Shown: positions 1 to 11,639 of the stretch, one piece after another
Numbering within the stretch: position 1 is the stretch's first letter
Layout: each line of letters opens with the position of its first letter
From: Lithospermum erythrorhizon
Taxonomy: Eukaryota > Streptophyta > Magnoliopsida > Boraginales > Boraginaceae
Direction of reading: 5' to 3'
NCBI GenBank assembly: GCA_019722365.1
Contig: JADFUC010000963.1
Coordinates: 124,001-188,000, forward strand
DNA length: 64,000 nucleotides
The notes under the pieces: generated by a model
The model's database searches: none
Told to the model about the DNA's origin: nothing
What the model saw: only the letters and a program-made list of their open reading frames with translations
Program-made: the position numbers and the translations under genes

Positions 1-1135
1 ATTGGGTAGATTGTTAAATATGAGCGTCCAGATATGAACTAGATTAAAAACGTGAGTGATTTAAGCGGATTTTTTTTTGAAAGCATTAGTAATGTCATCT
101 GAGTGCGTTATCACAGTACTATACATATAAAATATTTAAGTACTAAATTTAAATATAAATAATTAAAATTCAAAAGTGGACAATATTTTTGAAACAGAGG
201 GAGTTCAAATACGTAAAAATTGTAAGATCAATTTTGAGCAGCCTGAAAGTCTTAATTGCCTTTTGTCAAAAATATATATGCAGTTGGAAGAATGAGCTTG
301 AAATTATCAGGTTTAATTCAAAGATAGATATTTCTAATGGTATCAGGCCGGACCCGTATTTGTTGGCCCATTAAATTGGTTTAGTGGACCCGGTTCCCAT
401 TCAACTTGAGTTTACCGGGCTGGAAAATGTGCTCATGTTAAACGGTCTTAAAAAAATTTGGGCAAGTGGCATAATAGGTTGCTTACATATTAAAAAAAAT
501 GTTCGACTTGATCACTCTAGTTTAAAAGAGTGCAGTTTCGATCACAAAGGTTAGAAAATCATTCACTTGACTACTTCGTTCAAATTTTCCATCAAGAAAC
601 TAAATTCGATAATTTAAGTACTAATTTTCAAGAATATTTCCGTTAAAACACATTTCCACCTCAATCAAATTTTTGGGGTATTTATATGGATATATAACTG
701 TAAGTAATAACAACAAAGTAAACTAATAAGAGATTATGAGAAGAGAATGCTTTATTGATATATAAAATGTACTCCGTATTATATTGTATGCATATTTATA
801 GGCTTTATAATAGTCCTTCTATTCCTTAAAGATTGTCACATTTTGAATTTTAATAGTTGACTTTTTTCAATTTTGAAAATTCGAATCGTGATCTGTGAGA
901 ATCACGAGTTGACACCACAATATCTTAACTCTTTAGCAACTGTGCTATATCCGAATTTAGGCTCCGAATCCTCTATCCCTCTCGATGTCTCTTTATGTGC
1001 TCCACCTTTCACATGTTTGCAAATAATATTTTGTGGATAATCACGTAATATAGAATTATATAATCCTCGAAACATAATGTACAAACAAATAAAACATAGG
1101 TACAGAGGAATCCCTACAAAGTACGAGAAACATGT
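1..1135. other. Gene-free AT-rich stretch
   Basis: No coding region is supported here. The short open frames lack codon bias and recognisable motifs. A GAGGGAG end at about 199-206 follows a block resembling the inner part of a Stowaway-type MITE, but the other end is not seen. Confidence 0.5.
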
Positions 1136-1870
1136 TGGAAGTATGAGATGTTATATCTCGTAAATATGTGCTGGATTGGCTTGATTAAGATTGTCTGGCC
1201 GTTATTACGTTTAAATAATAATAAGTTCGGGATATATGTTAATTGTTGGACAATTAACTTCGAGTGACTTTAGGGGTTATGATGACTTACTGGAAATTAA
1301 AACATAATCTATATATTAATAAGATGTTGGTTAAACATAAATTAATATATTGTTATTGTCGACCGAGCCTAAGAGGTCGCGTAGCGACAAACGAAATCAA
1401 ACTATAATTTAATTATAACTTCCGGGTTTAAAATGAAGCTGTAAGTATTGGGGGCAGAATTCAATCGTTGGAATTCACTTTAGTCATTAAAATAGTCAAC
1501 TTTTGAAGTTGAGAATTCTCTCTCCCCCCCTTCATATTTTCGAGCACTAGGTGGTTAAAATCCCTTTGGATTTTTCTGCCTAACCTCGTCTACAGTTTAA
1601 TATTTTAAATAGGCTACAATAAAAACTCGCGAAGGGGAGTTCGTTAAATATGTTGGTGTGAACTGTGCTTGGGAAACCGTCTACGTTGATTGTTCGAGTC
1701 TCGCCAGAGCATATTCATTGCAATCCACGAGAAGAGACTACGAATAATCGACATATGAGCGGAAGGAGAGGGGTAGACCGATCCGACAAAGCGGGATAAG
1801 ATAGAATCACAGTTCACGAACTGTCCTTAAAAACCAACAAAACAATATTTTTAAAAAATAGTGAAATGAC
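1136..1870 (+). repeat. Diverged copy of an LTR-like repeat family
   Basis: This block begins TGTTGGAA and shares a loose order of motifs with clearer copies at 5.0-5.75, 16.5-17.3, 46.0-46.4 and 60.9-61.8 kb. One shared motif is GAGCCTAAGAGGTCGCG, matching GAGCCTAGAAGATCACACG in the 16.6-kb copy. It reads like a copia-type LTR with no internal region attached. Similarity is weak, so membership is an inference. Confidence 0.35.
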
Positions 1871-3076
1871 TATTTTGACCCTAATTAAAACTTCTTCAAA
1901 CACTACACTTTGAACACTATTTCAGTTTGCTTTTAGCGACCATAGTGTAATAACCCGTTCTGAAAAAAAAATTAATTTTCGGTTGGTGGCGGTGGGACCG
2001 AAGGGGATGATATAAATAATTTCGATGATAATATTATTTAAGTAAAATTTTTGAGCAGATTACATTTATAATTTAGTAGTGCTTTGCCATGGAATATTTT
2101 ATCTTTGGAAGTCGGGTTCGTTGGGGATTTAAATCGATAGCGGAGGAGTGTCGAAACGAGCGGAACTTCAATTTTTAAATATCTAGTCGAAGCTTATCTT
2201 CCACATAAATCATTTTGAGTTCATCTTCTTCCTTTTTTTCCTCATAGGGCCGAGATTAAGCCCACTCCCGCTTAAAAATTTGCATTTCCATTTCTCTTGA
2301 TTGCATACTTGGCTGAAGATCGTTTGTAGAGTCTCGTTCTCCCCGTCGTTCTCTTGAGTTAAGGTATGAATGTTCAAGTCTTTTTGAGATATTTCTTAGT
2401 TTTGACATGGTTGACTTTTAGTTGACTTTTCTATAATTCAATTTTATGATGAATCTTAATTGGTTATGGAGTTACTGACGTATATAAGTGATTAATTAGT
2501 GATTTAGAAGTCGTTTGAGGATGTTATGGTAGGAAGACTTTTCACGTTTAGGTTGACTTTTTGGGTTGATATTTTTCTAAGACTTTAAATGTGTAGGAGG
2601 TTAGGTTGGGACCTTATTATAGTTATTGTGATATTAAAATTGGTGATTTAAAATTGATTAAAGGGAATAAGGTTGAAAAAATGTTAATTCAAGTTGAGTT
2701 ATAATTGATATTTCGGAGTATAGAACATTAATTATAAATAGTTGATTAATAGAATGAGCATAGTAGATTTGTAATGAGAAAGTGATAAGATGGAATTTAG
2801 CGAAGTCGATTGGGTTGTGTCAGATGGGATTATAATTCGATAGTTTATCCGTCATGTTAGGCGTTTCCAGAGATAGTTACAGAGTTGGTTATGTATCTTA
2901 CAAACGCCGGTATAGTAGTAGGTCTTGATTATACTTTATGAGGTGTTGTTTAGGCATTGATCGTGGAAAAGAGCGATTCGCGGTGTTTTCGCGAAGGTTT
3001 TGCGGTAGCTAAGCGGGAGGTGAGTACTTATCTCGCGAGATTGTTACTTTACGTGCTTACTTTTTAAATTATGTGA

Positions 3077-3185
3077 ACATGTTATTATGATATGATTATG
3101 TGAGAATAATATACATGTTATTATGATATGATTATGTAGAGAATGATATACATGTAATTGTTATATGATTATGTGATTATATTAC
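3077..3185 (+). repeat. Tandem repeat, about 36 bp x 3
   Basis: ACATGTTATTATGATATGA recurs with spacing of about 36 bases (starts near 3077, 3113 and 3150), the third copy more diverged. It lies inside the chromovirus-like LTR. Confidence 0.7.
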
Positions 3186-3507
3186 GTGGCGTTGAAGATT
3201 ACTTGAGGTACGTAATGGCTTGAACTCCAAACTTATATTCGGTTACGTGGCCTTTTAGAGCACTTATGATTCACAATGGCCTTGTCGTGAACATGATTTA
3301 TGTCTTTTCGGCGATTATGTTTGACTTCTGATTGTGATGTTTTAAATTTCTTGGATATTGTTTGGGATAGAGTAAATTTGATTTATTGAGAGGTGATGGT
3401 TAGAGTTATGTATGACTTGAGTGACTTAGTGTCGAGGATTTGACCTATGTTGGGATGATTAAGGGGTTAGGTGACCTCGCTTCGCTGCGAGGATATCACG
3501 TGATAAT

Positions 3508-3756
3508 GTGCTTATACTTAGTGTATAAGTGCGGTGTACATATACTTAGTATTATAAGTGCGGTGTGCCTTATACTTAGTGTATAAGAGATGCGGTCTGT
3601 CTTATACTTAGTCATAGAGCGGTGTGCCTTATACTTAGTGTATAAGAGCGGTGTGCACTTTATGCTTGTGTATGAGTGCGATGTACTCTTTGTGTATAAG
3701 TGCGGTGTGCACTTATACTTTGTGTATAAGTGCGGTTTGGCATATAATGCGGTATA
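3508..3756 (+). repeat. Minisatellite, about 29 bp x 8-9
   Basis: Units combine CTTATACTTAGTGTATAAG with GTGCGGTGTGC. The GCGGTGT core falls near 3531, 3560, 3592 (variant), 3619, 3648, 3678 (variant), 3702 and 3732, giving spacings of 24-32 bases. Each unit holds a short palindrome (CTTATAC...GTATAAG). The 97-residue open frame on the minus strand is only a translation of this array. Confidence 0.85.
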
Positions 3757-4518
3757 AGTCTTGGGGTGATCATTGATTAGTCCGTTCACTGCGGGTAGGC
3801 CGGATTGAGTATATGCGCGTTAGATGATGGTATCTTGGTGGGGATATGAGATAGGAAGTTTGATGACTAGGTTTTAGTCTTGTTAAGTCACATTGATTTC
3901 TTCTGGAATTGTGGCGCTTGTTGAGACCTTACATTATATCTTCATGAATTATGTCAGTTTTCTAGCGGAGTATGTTGTATGACCTTTTAAGGTAGTCCTG
4001 GATATGTATTTTTTATTCATATTTGACTATTATATTGATTGACTCGTTCCATTATGGTAAGTTTACCACATGTTAAGTTTATTTAAGCCTCATGACTTAC
4101 ACCGCACCGCATTGGGCGGCATTTCATTTGTGCGGAGGTTGTGAGGCGGTTGAGCGAGGCGTTGGAGAGTTTGTTCAGTGGCTAGGTGAGCATCGGGTGT
4201 GAAGGATCTGTGATCGATTTTGATGTGTTGTCAGTTGTTTTGATTGTTGTAGTTTCCTTTTGAAACTTTAGCACTTGTCGGCGGTTGTCATTTTGTATTC
4301 GATGCTGATATTACTCTCTTTTGTAGCCTTGCCGGCATTGCTATGTTGGGATATGTTGTGTATATATTTATAGGTTAGTCTTTTTGATGTCGGTGATGGA
4401 TTATAAATTTTAAAAGCTGTTTGATTTGGGAAACTTAATTGTGATCACATTTTTTGGATGAAGCAATTGTGTTTTTAAAGCGAGTCGTCCATTCGGTTTA
4501 GTGACTCACGGTGTTACG

Positions 4519-4990
4519 GATTTTAATGACTCTACTTTCCGGGGAGGCCGACTGGGGCGAGTCGTTCTTGTGGCATGGAGAGTGCGTCGAGAGGAGAGGG
4601 TAGATGATCAGGCAAAGCGGGGTTAGCATTGGAGTGGGCGTGGCAAGTGGGCTGAGGTTCGGTGGGCCGTTCGGTAGTCCATTTCGGGTTTATTATTGCG
4701 TTCGACCGTTGGCCCACTTAATAATAAGGTGGGGTGGTGAGATTTTAGCCAACAAAGTTTGTCTGGCCCGCGTGAAAGATTTTCTATGATATAACTTAAA
4801 TAAACTTATTCGAATATTTATAACGGGATCGGATTTAATTGTTCTGATGTCATATCTATAACATATAATACGATATGAATGCAGGAATGCTACGGTGTAT
4901 CAGAATATAATAAACAACGATTTAACTCACGAAGGCTCTTTGAATACCCGATTTATCTAACGTTACAATAGCGATGCCTGGTTGATCAGC
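4519..4990. other. Unassigned, locally GC-richer stretch
   Basis: About 4540-4770 is richer in G and C than its surroundings and could be transposon internal sequence, but no domain was recognised. Overlapping 61-residue frames on both strands are not supported as genes. Confidence 0.4.
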
Positions 4991-4999
4991 GGGAGGGGT

Positions 5000-5750
5000 T
5001 GAATCCAACACTTGGGTTTGCTAGAACACGTGAGAGATTGGATGAAAGAATCAAAGCAAAACTTTCAAGTTTTGCACTTGAATATTTCAGCCGAAATTCT
5101 TTCTTTGGAAGCTAAGGTTTTCCTTGTGATTATTGTGTTATAAAAACCTAATAAGCCTCACTTATATAGAGGTTCTCAAATTAATTGAATGCTTGACCCG
5201 TTTAGTTAATGAGCCGACTTATTTAATTTAGTTAAACAATTAAGTAAATTAAACACTATGATTGATAGTAAGTAGCCCATGTGATTCTTAATTTCCAATG
5301 TATTAAATTAATTAAATTGGTAGTTAATTAATTCGGGTTTATCCAATTTATATTTTACATTATCGATGTAAAATTCTCGATTGAAATATTAAGTTGATTC
5401 TGATCAACTCTCATTTAGGAAGTACTTTTTATTTCGTACATGAAATATAAGCTGATATTCTTATATGTGTGTGACGCCCAGGCTCGGATTATAGCAGCGT
5501 ATAATAATATAATTAACCGTTATTATTATACTTGATTATGCATGGGATCACAGCAATACGGCATAATCCTTGGTATTATCATGAGAACTGACTAGTAATT
5601 CTGATTACTATTATTGAATGTTACGTTTATGTAATCACGTTTAACTAAAATAATAAATAAATTGTTACAACAATTGTCGGCATTCGTAGCATGTTCGTTA
5701 GTGGTTAGTTTACGTAGAAGATGTCGACAATTAAACCGGACGTCCGTTAC
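5000..5750 (-). repeat. LTR-like repeat family, copy B
   Basis: Read on the minus strand this matches the 16.47-17.27 kb copy over long stretches: a block with GATTACATAA, TAACATTCA and ACTAGTC; GATAATACC; TTTCATGTA; a TATA-like CTATATAAG; CAAACCCAAGT; and AGCCTTCGTGAGTTAA. Its interior also carries the segment that corresponds to the CACTA insertion site at 13.37 kb, so it serves as an empty-site reference. Order of motifs and the TATA suggest an LTR, probably copia-type. No internal coding region is attached. Confidence 0.6.
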
Positions 5751-7594
5751 ATAACTTTTAAGTTGGATTCACGCCTTTATTAGCGAGCGTCGGCTTGGTG
5801 TAGGACGTCATTTCTTGCTCTTAGGACGTCATTTAAGTATGGCCCCGGCTGGAAGTTTGCTTAGATGCATGGGGCGTCGATTAGGTAATAACCGGACGTC
5901 CCAGGCTAGCCCAGCGCTATTTAAACATTATTATTTGGAGTAATATAATTGTTATTAGCGAATATGGTGATTCGGCGTTAAGCCTTGAAAGCTTAGCCGT
6001 CCAGGTGGGCGTGGATATGGTGGATTCGCATCCGATGCCCAACATGTTGTCATGCCTTCGTTAGCAACGTCTAGCAATGACAATGACAATGGGTCTTGGT
6101 AGTTCAGCCCAAAGGAAAGTGAACCCATCAGGAATTCGAAATTCAAACGAATTAACTCGGCTTTGATCGCCGCCCAAACAATCTCTCTCTCTCTCTCTCT
6201 AAACATTTCATGATTGAGTTTTAAGTTATCAAACTGAATAGAGCAAATGAAATCAACATTATCAAATTGAATCACACATTCCTTAAGGTACGCATCTCCA
6301 CACTCTATTTCAACTGTCATTCACATTATCAAAAAACCCGTCGATTTTGTTTTTTCAATAATTAACGAGCTTGGCGGAATTAATTTGATCAAAATTATTA
6401 CTATGTATATTTGTTAATAGTAAAATATATTAAAAATGTTAGCTATCATATGTATTCCATTAAATATTATACTAACATATACGGAGTATTAAAGTTCGTT
6501 AATTTTGATAATTAAAAATCAGAGTAGGCAATCTTAACGGAATTGATTGAGTACCAACATATACAAATTTAAAATTCGATCATCAAAATTCGGAGACAAT
6601 CTGCAGTTGTTGTTGGTAAAATAAATATATATTAATCCGGGAAGCGGGCCTTGGGGAGTCTTGGGAGGTCTTGCTGGATTCGAAATATATTACAGCTGAA
6701 ATCACGAGCGTTTTGTTTTTGCACCGAAGGTTTGGAAGCGGCTTTGGCGATTCTTCCGTTTGTGTGGTGAATATTTGAGAGATTGGCCGTCGTTGGTACA
6801 TTGTCGTACATTAGCTACTGCTCCGAGTTAATGGTAAGAGTAATGGAGGGTGATCGCATATACTGCAACCCCGTCATATGGCCAGCCGCCTTTCCAAATA
6901 CGAAGGGCTTGTAGAAAAAGCGAAAATCATTTCTGTAATGATAAAATATTTCACTGGTGATAGTTATTAATACCGGTTATTTATACTGCTTCTTTAGAGA
7001 GTGCTTAAGCGTGTGGTTTACTTAATCGTATCACGGGAAGCAAATCCTTTCATATTACCCGTGGCGCCGGGTAGGAAATTTGTTTAAAGAAGGAGATTGT
7101 GTTCATATGAGCTTTTGGTGGAGTGGATGTTTTGTCTGATGATTCTTCTTCGAAGTTACTGCATTATAGTTCATTTTAGTATGATGCAAATTTAGAAGAA
7201 AGAATTGACTCATAAGTTGACTTTTAGGTTATTAGTCTTGATAGGTACTCGCTAATTAATTGATACATACATACATTAATATCATACGTCCGATGTCTTT
7301 GAAGAGCCTCGTGGTCGGAATCCTCGATGGGGCTCACCGGCTACTGCTTCCGAATCGATCCACGAGCGAGTGTAAATATTGTCTACTACTCACCCATGTA
7401 TCAGTTTGCGTAGCGTAACGATCCATCTCGATATATTCCATTATCTCCGAGAGGGGGAGAATGTAAATTATTTGACTCCATAGGACATGGAAAAGTTAAT
7501 TGATACTGTAAGTAATGCATATATGACCATTTATCTTTGCTTTCCAGTATAGGGTGTCTGTAATAAGAACGGTAGAAATTCGGAAGGCGAAAAA
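5751..7594. other. Intergenic region upstream of the CDKB1 kinase
   Basis: No gene is supported. Features are a short CT/GA microsatellite at 6181-6200, several GGACGTC repeats at 5745-5900, and AT-rich sequence at 6330-6560 resembling the units of the 11.6-12.2 kb array. A 121-residue minus frame at 5955-6320 runs through the microsatellite and has no recognisable domain. The promoter of the kinase must lie near the right end, but I see no convincing TATA or E2F site. Confidence 0.45.
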
Positions 7595-8512
7595 ATGGAG
7601 GATAAATATGAGAAACTGGAGAAGGTAGGAGAAGGGACATATGGGAAGGTTTACAAAGCGAAGGACAAAGAAACGGGACAATTGGTTGCTCTAAAGAAGA
7701 CCCGTCTCGAAATGGACGAAGAAGGGGTTCCTCCAACTGCACTGAGGGAGGTTTCTATTTTACAGATGCTCTCTACTTCACTGTACGTTGTTCGGTTACT
7801 TTGCGTGGAGCACATGGAGAACAAGAGCGGGAAGCCTCTACTGTATTTGGTATTCGAATACCTTGATACGGACTTGAAGAAGTTTATTGATGAATATCGC
7901 AAGGGACCTAATGCTAAGCCGCTTGATCCACAGCTGATTCGGAATTTCCTGTTCCAGTTATGCAAAGGGGTTGCTCATTGTCACTGTCACGGTGTACTTC
8001 ATCGCGATCTCAAGCCTCAGAATCTGCTGGTTGATAAGGAGAAAGGTGTACTCAAGATTGCTGATTTAGGCCTTGGAAGGGCGTTTACCGTGCCTCTTAA
8101 GAGCTATACTCACGAGGTTGTGACTCTTTGGTATAGAGCCCCCGAGGTGTTACTTGGATCGACTCATTACTCTACTGCGGTTGACATGTGGTCTGTTGGT
8201 TGCATCTTCGCGGAGATGGTGAGAAGGCAAGCCCTTTTTCCCGGTGACTCTGAGTTTCAGCAGCTGCTTCACATATTCAGGTTGCTTGGAACACCAGGCG
8301 AGAATGAATGGCCAGGAGTCACTTCCCTGCGAGATTGGCACGTGTATCCAAAATGGGAACCCCAGAACCTAGCTCGAGCAGTCCCATCGCTAGATCAAGA
8401 TGGCCTGGATCTTCTTATGCAGATGCTGAAATATGATCCAGCCGACAGAATCTCCGCCAAAGCCGCCATGGATCACCCCTACTTTGATACCCTTGACAAG
8501 TCCCAATTCTGA
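7595..8512 (+). CDS. CDKB1: B1-type cyclin-dependent kinase, single exon
   Basis: An intact 305-residue Ser/Thr kinase matching plant CDKB1 over its full length. Visible landmarks are the glycine loop GEGTYG (12-17), catalytic Lys34, the cyclin-binding helix PPTALRE (46-52; CDKB2 has PPTTLRE), HRDLKPQN with catalytic Asp138, DLG (157-159), the activating Thr172 in [12 protein letters not shown] (182-184), and the C-terminal DKSQF found in Arabidopsis CDKB1. CDKB1 kinases are plant-specific, act in the nucleus with A/B-type cyclins at G2/M, and limit endoreduplication. The start has the usual CDKB1 N-terminus ([16 protein letters not shown]) and length. The frame is uninterrupted from ATG to stop, whereas I recall the Arabidopsis orthologue having introns, so a retrocopy is possible. 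No poly(A) tail or flanking duplication is evident. A small oddity is HCHCHG where relatives have HCHSHG. Confidence 0.93.
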   Translation: MEDKYEKLEKVGEGTYGKVYKAKDKETGQLVALKKTRLEMDEEGVPPTALREVSILQMLSTSLYVVRLLCVEHMENKSGKPLLYLVFEYLDTDLKKFIDEYRKGPNAKPLDPQLIRNFLFQLCKGVAHCHCHGVLHRDLKPQNLLVDKEKGVLKIADLGLGRAFTVPLKSYTHEVVTLWYRAPEVLLGSTHYSTAVDMWSVGCIFAEMVRRQALFPGDSEFQQLLHIFRLLGTPGENEWPGVTSLRDWHVYPKWEPQNLARAVPSLDQDGLDLLMQMLKYDPADRISAKAAMDHPYFDTLDKSQF

Positions 8513-9156
8513 AGTTTGATCAACTGATCAAGTTGTTTAATATGTCATCGATGTTTGTTGAGCACTCGTCATCACCTTGGTGATTTTATCATTTCCATGA
8601 ATGTGTATTAGCTTGTTATCTTCTATTTTGAATATTGTCGGTTTGAAAAATATGTATGTTCAATCTACATTTCTTAATGTTATGAAAGGGCAGGTTGTGT
8701 GAAACATAGAACTTTGGTGAGAGATATCTTTCTATTGCTATCTCATTTGATATTTTTTCGGTAGTCGAATGGTTAGGTTGGAAATAATCCGCTATGGTTG
8801 CTCCTTCGGAAATCTAACTGCTACAAATGTTCCTTTAGTCCAAGAAGAAGTCCGAATTCGATATACTTAAAAATCTTACATGGTGTAGCAGCTTATTTTG
8901 GTCACATGAAATAAGTTTATGCAGCCAACATCTAGAATCATAACTCACAAAAGAGATAGTACAACACCAATCATAATTCATAATACATTATTAATTTAGC
9001 AAGATTACATGATCAAATTCCAATCACCTTAAAGCTGCATTTCAGAAGCTAAAGAAGACAAATCATGAAACAAAGGTGACACACCCCAACTTTAGTAAGC
9101 CTTTCTCTAAACATGATCATCATCCATCAACATCATCCTTCACCCAAATATATCAT
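8513..9156. other. Spacer between CDKB1 and GSTU (convergent 3' ends)
   Basis: AT-rich 3' flank of two convergent genes. No coding region or structural RNA is visible. No A-tract follows the kinase stop that would mark a recent retrocopy. Confidence 0.6.
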
Positions 9157-11191
9157 TTATTTTGCAGCAGCTGCTTCTTTGGCCACAGCCATTTTATTAA
9201 ACTCAATCAATTTTCCAACATCAGGCAAGACATCCTTCACTGCAGGATCTTGATAGAACTTATCAGCCCATGCAACTAGATTTGGCATCTTTGTTTCATC
9301 CAGCAATTTCATGTTTGCCATTTTTTCAACAACATTGAACCATGGTAATCCACTTCCAAATGCAATGTCAATATACCCAATGCTCTCCCCTCCAAAGAAG
9401 GGCTTCCCTTGACTACACTTGACAAATGCCTCCTCCATCACCAACAACCCTTCAACCATTTTATTAACTGCAGCGGCCGCCGCCTCCTCTCCTCTTGCTG
9501 CTCTAAGTTCCCTGAATAATGGATACAACTGCAACCACAAAAAGTTTACATTACGCTACTCTTCTTAGTTCTTAGTTCTTATCTATTGTGAAGTAGCGAT
9601 AAGTTAATTTCTGTTGAAGATTAAACATTACATTACGCTACTCTTCTTATCTATTGTGAAGTAGTAGTTAGTCGTTGCATTTCAGCTTGAATAAATTCGG
9701 AAACAACCTCCTTGTTGTTAAGGATAATTGTTGACAGATATTATCCAATGTAATTAGTTAGGATGAATAGGAATTGTATCTTTGACGTTTATCTTGTAGA
9801 TCTATCTTGTAAACTTACTCTATAAATACAACTCAGGTCATGAGAGTTAGATGAGCCCGTTATTATATGTTCTCATATTATGTTGATGAGCTAGAGCAAC
9901 AATATAATTCTCTCTTCTTAATATTCTATCACTTGTTATATCTCTCGACTCTTTGTGGGTGCATCAATGCACCCACTATCACAACTTAGATAGGGCTTTT
10001 ATTTAGAGGCGTTAGATGCGTTATGTTGTATTGAATATTATTAAGGGTGCCAATTACTATATTTTAGATAAGTTAACTTATAAATATATTACAATGAATT
10101 ATTTAGAGGAATTGTTTTCTTTTAGCTTTGCCACTCTGTAAGACCATATTGTCACTAGTGAATGAACCACCCTCTAAAAATGAATGGCGTCCATATCACC
10201 CCCTAGTTTTTAGTCTTTTAAATTCTTACATATATACTTCTCCCCTATCTTTAGATCATGATCGCCCCGCCTTTGGCTATCAAAGATCATTAAGTTTAAA
10301 ATACAAAACATTCGAAATGTTTAATAGATAAGAAAAAAGGTAAGACAAGAAGGAGAAATTTGAATAAATAATACAAGTCAATGAAAAGATTGGAGGAATA
10401 ACATCCTCGTTTTTTTTACTTCAATAACACATTTCCATTTAAAAATATCAAAATACCCCCTTTTAAAAAACACCCCCATCTTATTTTTACAACCATTTCA
10501 ATTGACCATGTTATATTTCCAAATTTCTCGAACAAGAAGCATATTAGCATAACATATAAAACTAAAATAATATATAGATTTTTCTCTTCATAATAGATAA
10601 CTAGTGAATCTTAGCATAACATATAAAACTAAAATAATATACAGATTGTTCTCTTCACAATAGATAACTAGTGAATCTATTTTAGAAAAATGCATTGTAA
10701 AAGTTAGTCAAATGCGATCAGTTATGACAAGTGACAAAAAACTGAAAATGGAGAATTTTCATGGACATAAGCAACAAGTTTTTTTTAACTTTGATCAGAT
10801 AATTTCAACAACTTAAGGATAACTAATAATTTAAAAATGGACAATCTTTGTGGGATGGAGGTAGTAATATCTTATTGTCAACATAAGCTCCCCAAAACCG
10901 GGCCAAGGCGCGGTCATGGGGATCAGAAGGGAGGATGGAGGGGGCAGTCGTACTCCAGACATCGTCGATGTACTCAACGATGATGAGTGACTCACATATT
11001 GGCTTTTCACCATGAATCAAAACTGGGATTTTCTGGTGAATGGGATTGGATTTGAGTAGCATTTCACTTTTGTTCATCACATTTTCTTGTATGAACTCAT
11101 AGTTGATGGACTTGATATTGAGGGCTATTTTCACACGTAACACAAAGGGACTTGCAAAGGAACCAAGAAGCTTTACATCTCCATTTACCAT
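9157..11191 (-). CDS. GSTU: Tau-class glutathione S-transferase; 5' splice site altered
   Basis: Two exons: 11191-10871 (107 codons) and 9528-9157 (123 residues plus stop), giving about 230 residues, normal for tau GSTs. Exon 1 is the thioredoxin-like GSH-binding domain: LLGSFASPF with catalytic Ser14, then KSNPIHQKIPVLIHG and ESLIIVEYID. Exon 2 is the helical domain (LYPLFRELR..., FFGGESIGYIDIA, PNLVAWADKF). Tau GSTs conjugate glutathione to xenobiotics and oxidised lipids in the cytosol and usually have one intron at this place. The acceptor TTGCAG/TTGTAT is good and in phase 0, but the matching donor after AATAAG reads ATATTA, not GT. An in-frame GTTGAC twelve bases upstream could be used, at the cost of VDNK. 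Without splicing, exon 1 reads on to a stop at 10823. The gene is either mis-spliced, using a rare donor, or recently broken. Confidence 0.85.
9640..9720 (+). repeat. SINE-like fragment in the GSTU intron
   Basis: TCGGAAACAACCTCCTTG (9697-9714) and the preceding TATTGTGAAGTAGTAG match a minus-strand copy at 49.72-49.87 kb. The GGAAACAACCTC motif is a common landmark of widespread plant SINEs. Only a fragment is seen here. Confidence 0.4.
9715..9995 (+). repeat. Possible small LTR in the GSTU intron
   Basis: The stretch contains TGTTGACAG near 9729, a TATA-like CTATAAATAC near 9820, a pyrimidine-rich segment, and CACTATCACA near its end. This is the layout of a short copia or TRIM LTR. No target duplication was found and no partner LTR is present. 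Confidence 0.25.
10545..10678. repeat. Tandem duplication, 67 bp x 2
   Basis: TAGCATAACATATAAAACTA begins at 10545 and again at 10612. The two 67-base units differ at only a few positions, so the duplication is fairly recent. It lies in the GSTU intron. Confidence 0.85.
10820..10868 (-). mobile_element. Stowaway-type MITE end next to the GSTU donor
   Basis: Read on the minus strand, TA is followed by CTACCTCCATCCCACAAAG and ATTGTCCA, the terminal signature of Stowaway (Tc1/mariner-derived) MITEs. It starts within ten bases of the last codon of GSTU exon 1. The opposite terminus was not found, so the copy is probably truncated or rearranged. Confidence 0.5.
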
Positions 11192-11231
11192 GGCTACTTC
11201 AAACTTGAATGAGCTAGAAAGAAAGGCAATT

Positions 11232-11249
11232 GTATATATTTATATATAA
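11232..11249 (-). promoter_or_regulatory. Candidate TATA box of GSTU
   Basis: On the minus strand TTATATATAAATATATAC lies about 41-58 bases before the ATG. This is close enough that the 5' leader would be very short, so the real TATA may be its distal half or lie further upstream. Confidence 0.35.
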
Positions 11250-11639
11250 GTACGAGTTGCCTTAAAAGTTTGTTTCTTTTTTCGTGATTGAATAGACTAA
11301 AATACCATTAATAAAGGGTATGATTGTATTTGATCAATATTAATTAAACTAAAAGACTATAAATATAAATCCTATAATATAGGGTTCAACTTCAAAATAT
11401 AATTATTTTATTATATGGTATGAAATTATATGACTCTATTTAATAAAATTATTAACTTTGATATAAAATGAACACATTATTTTTACTTGAATAATCAAAA
11501 GTATTATGTTAAGAATAATTATGGGTTAAAAATACGATAAAAAATATTGTTAATATAAGATGAAAAATATTTAAAGTGTTAATATATTTAACGCAATTTA
11601 CTAAAAATATTATAATTTTTTTATTCAAATCAATGTTAT

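Larger units (their letters stand above)
1946..4518 (+). mobile_element. Chromovirus-like (Ty3/gypsy) LTR, possibly solo
   Basis: The block opens TGTAATAACCCG and closes GTGTTACG, terminal motifs typical of Tekay/Del-type plant chromovirus LTRs. A TATA motif lies early (2011-2018). It is followed by a pyrimidine-rich leader and a GTATG splice-donor-like site near 2363, and two tandem arrays sit in the 3' half, also usual for these long LTRs. No primer-binding site or gag/pol frame follows, so a solo LTR is likely. The flanks CATAG and GATTT do not match, so either the ends are slightly off or the target duplication has decayed. Confidence 0.5.

Noticed and set aside
3496..3789. 97-residue minus-strand open frame, Tyr/Thr/Lys-rich
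   Set aside because: It is the translation of the 29-bp minisatellite.
5955..6320. 121-residue minus-strand open frame
   Set aside because: It crosses a CT/GA microsatellite (giving REREREI), has no recognised domain and lacks supporting splice or promoter signals.
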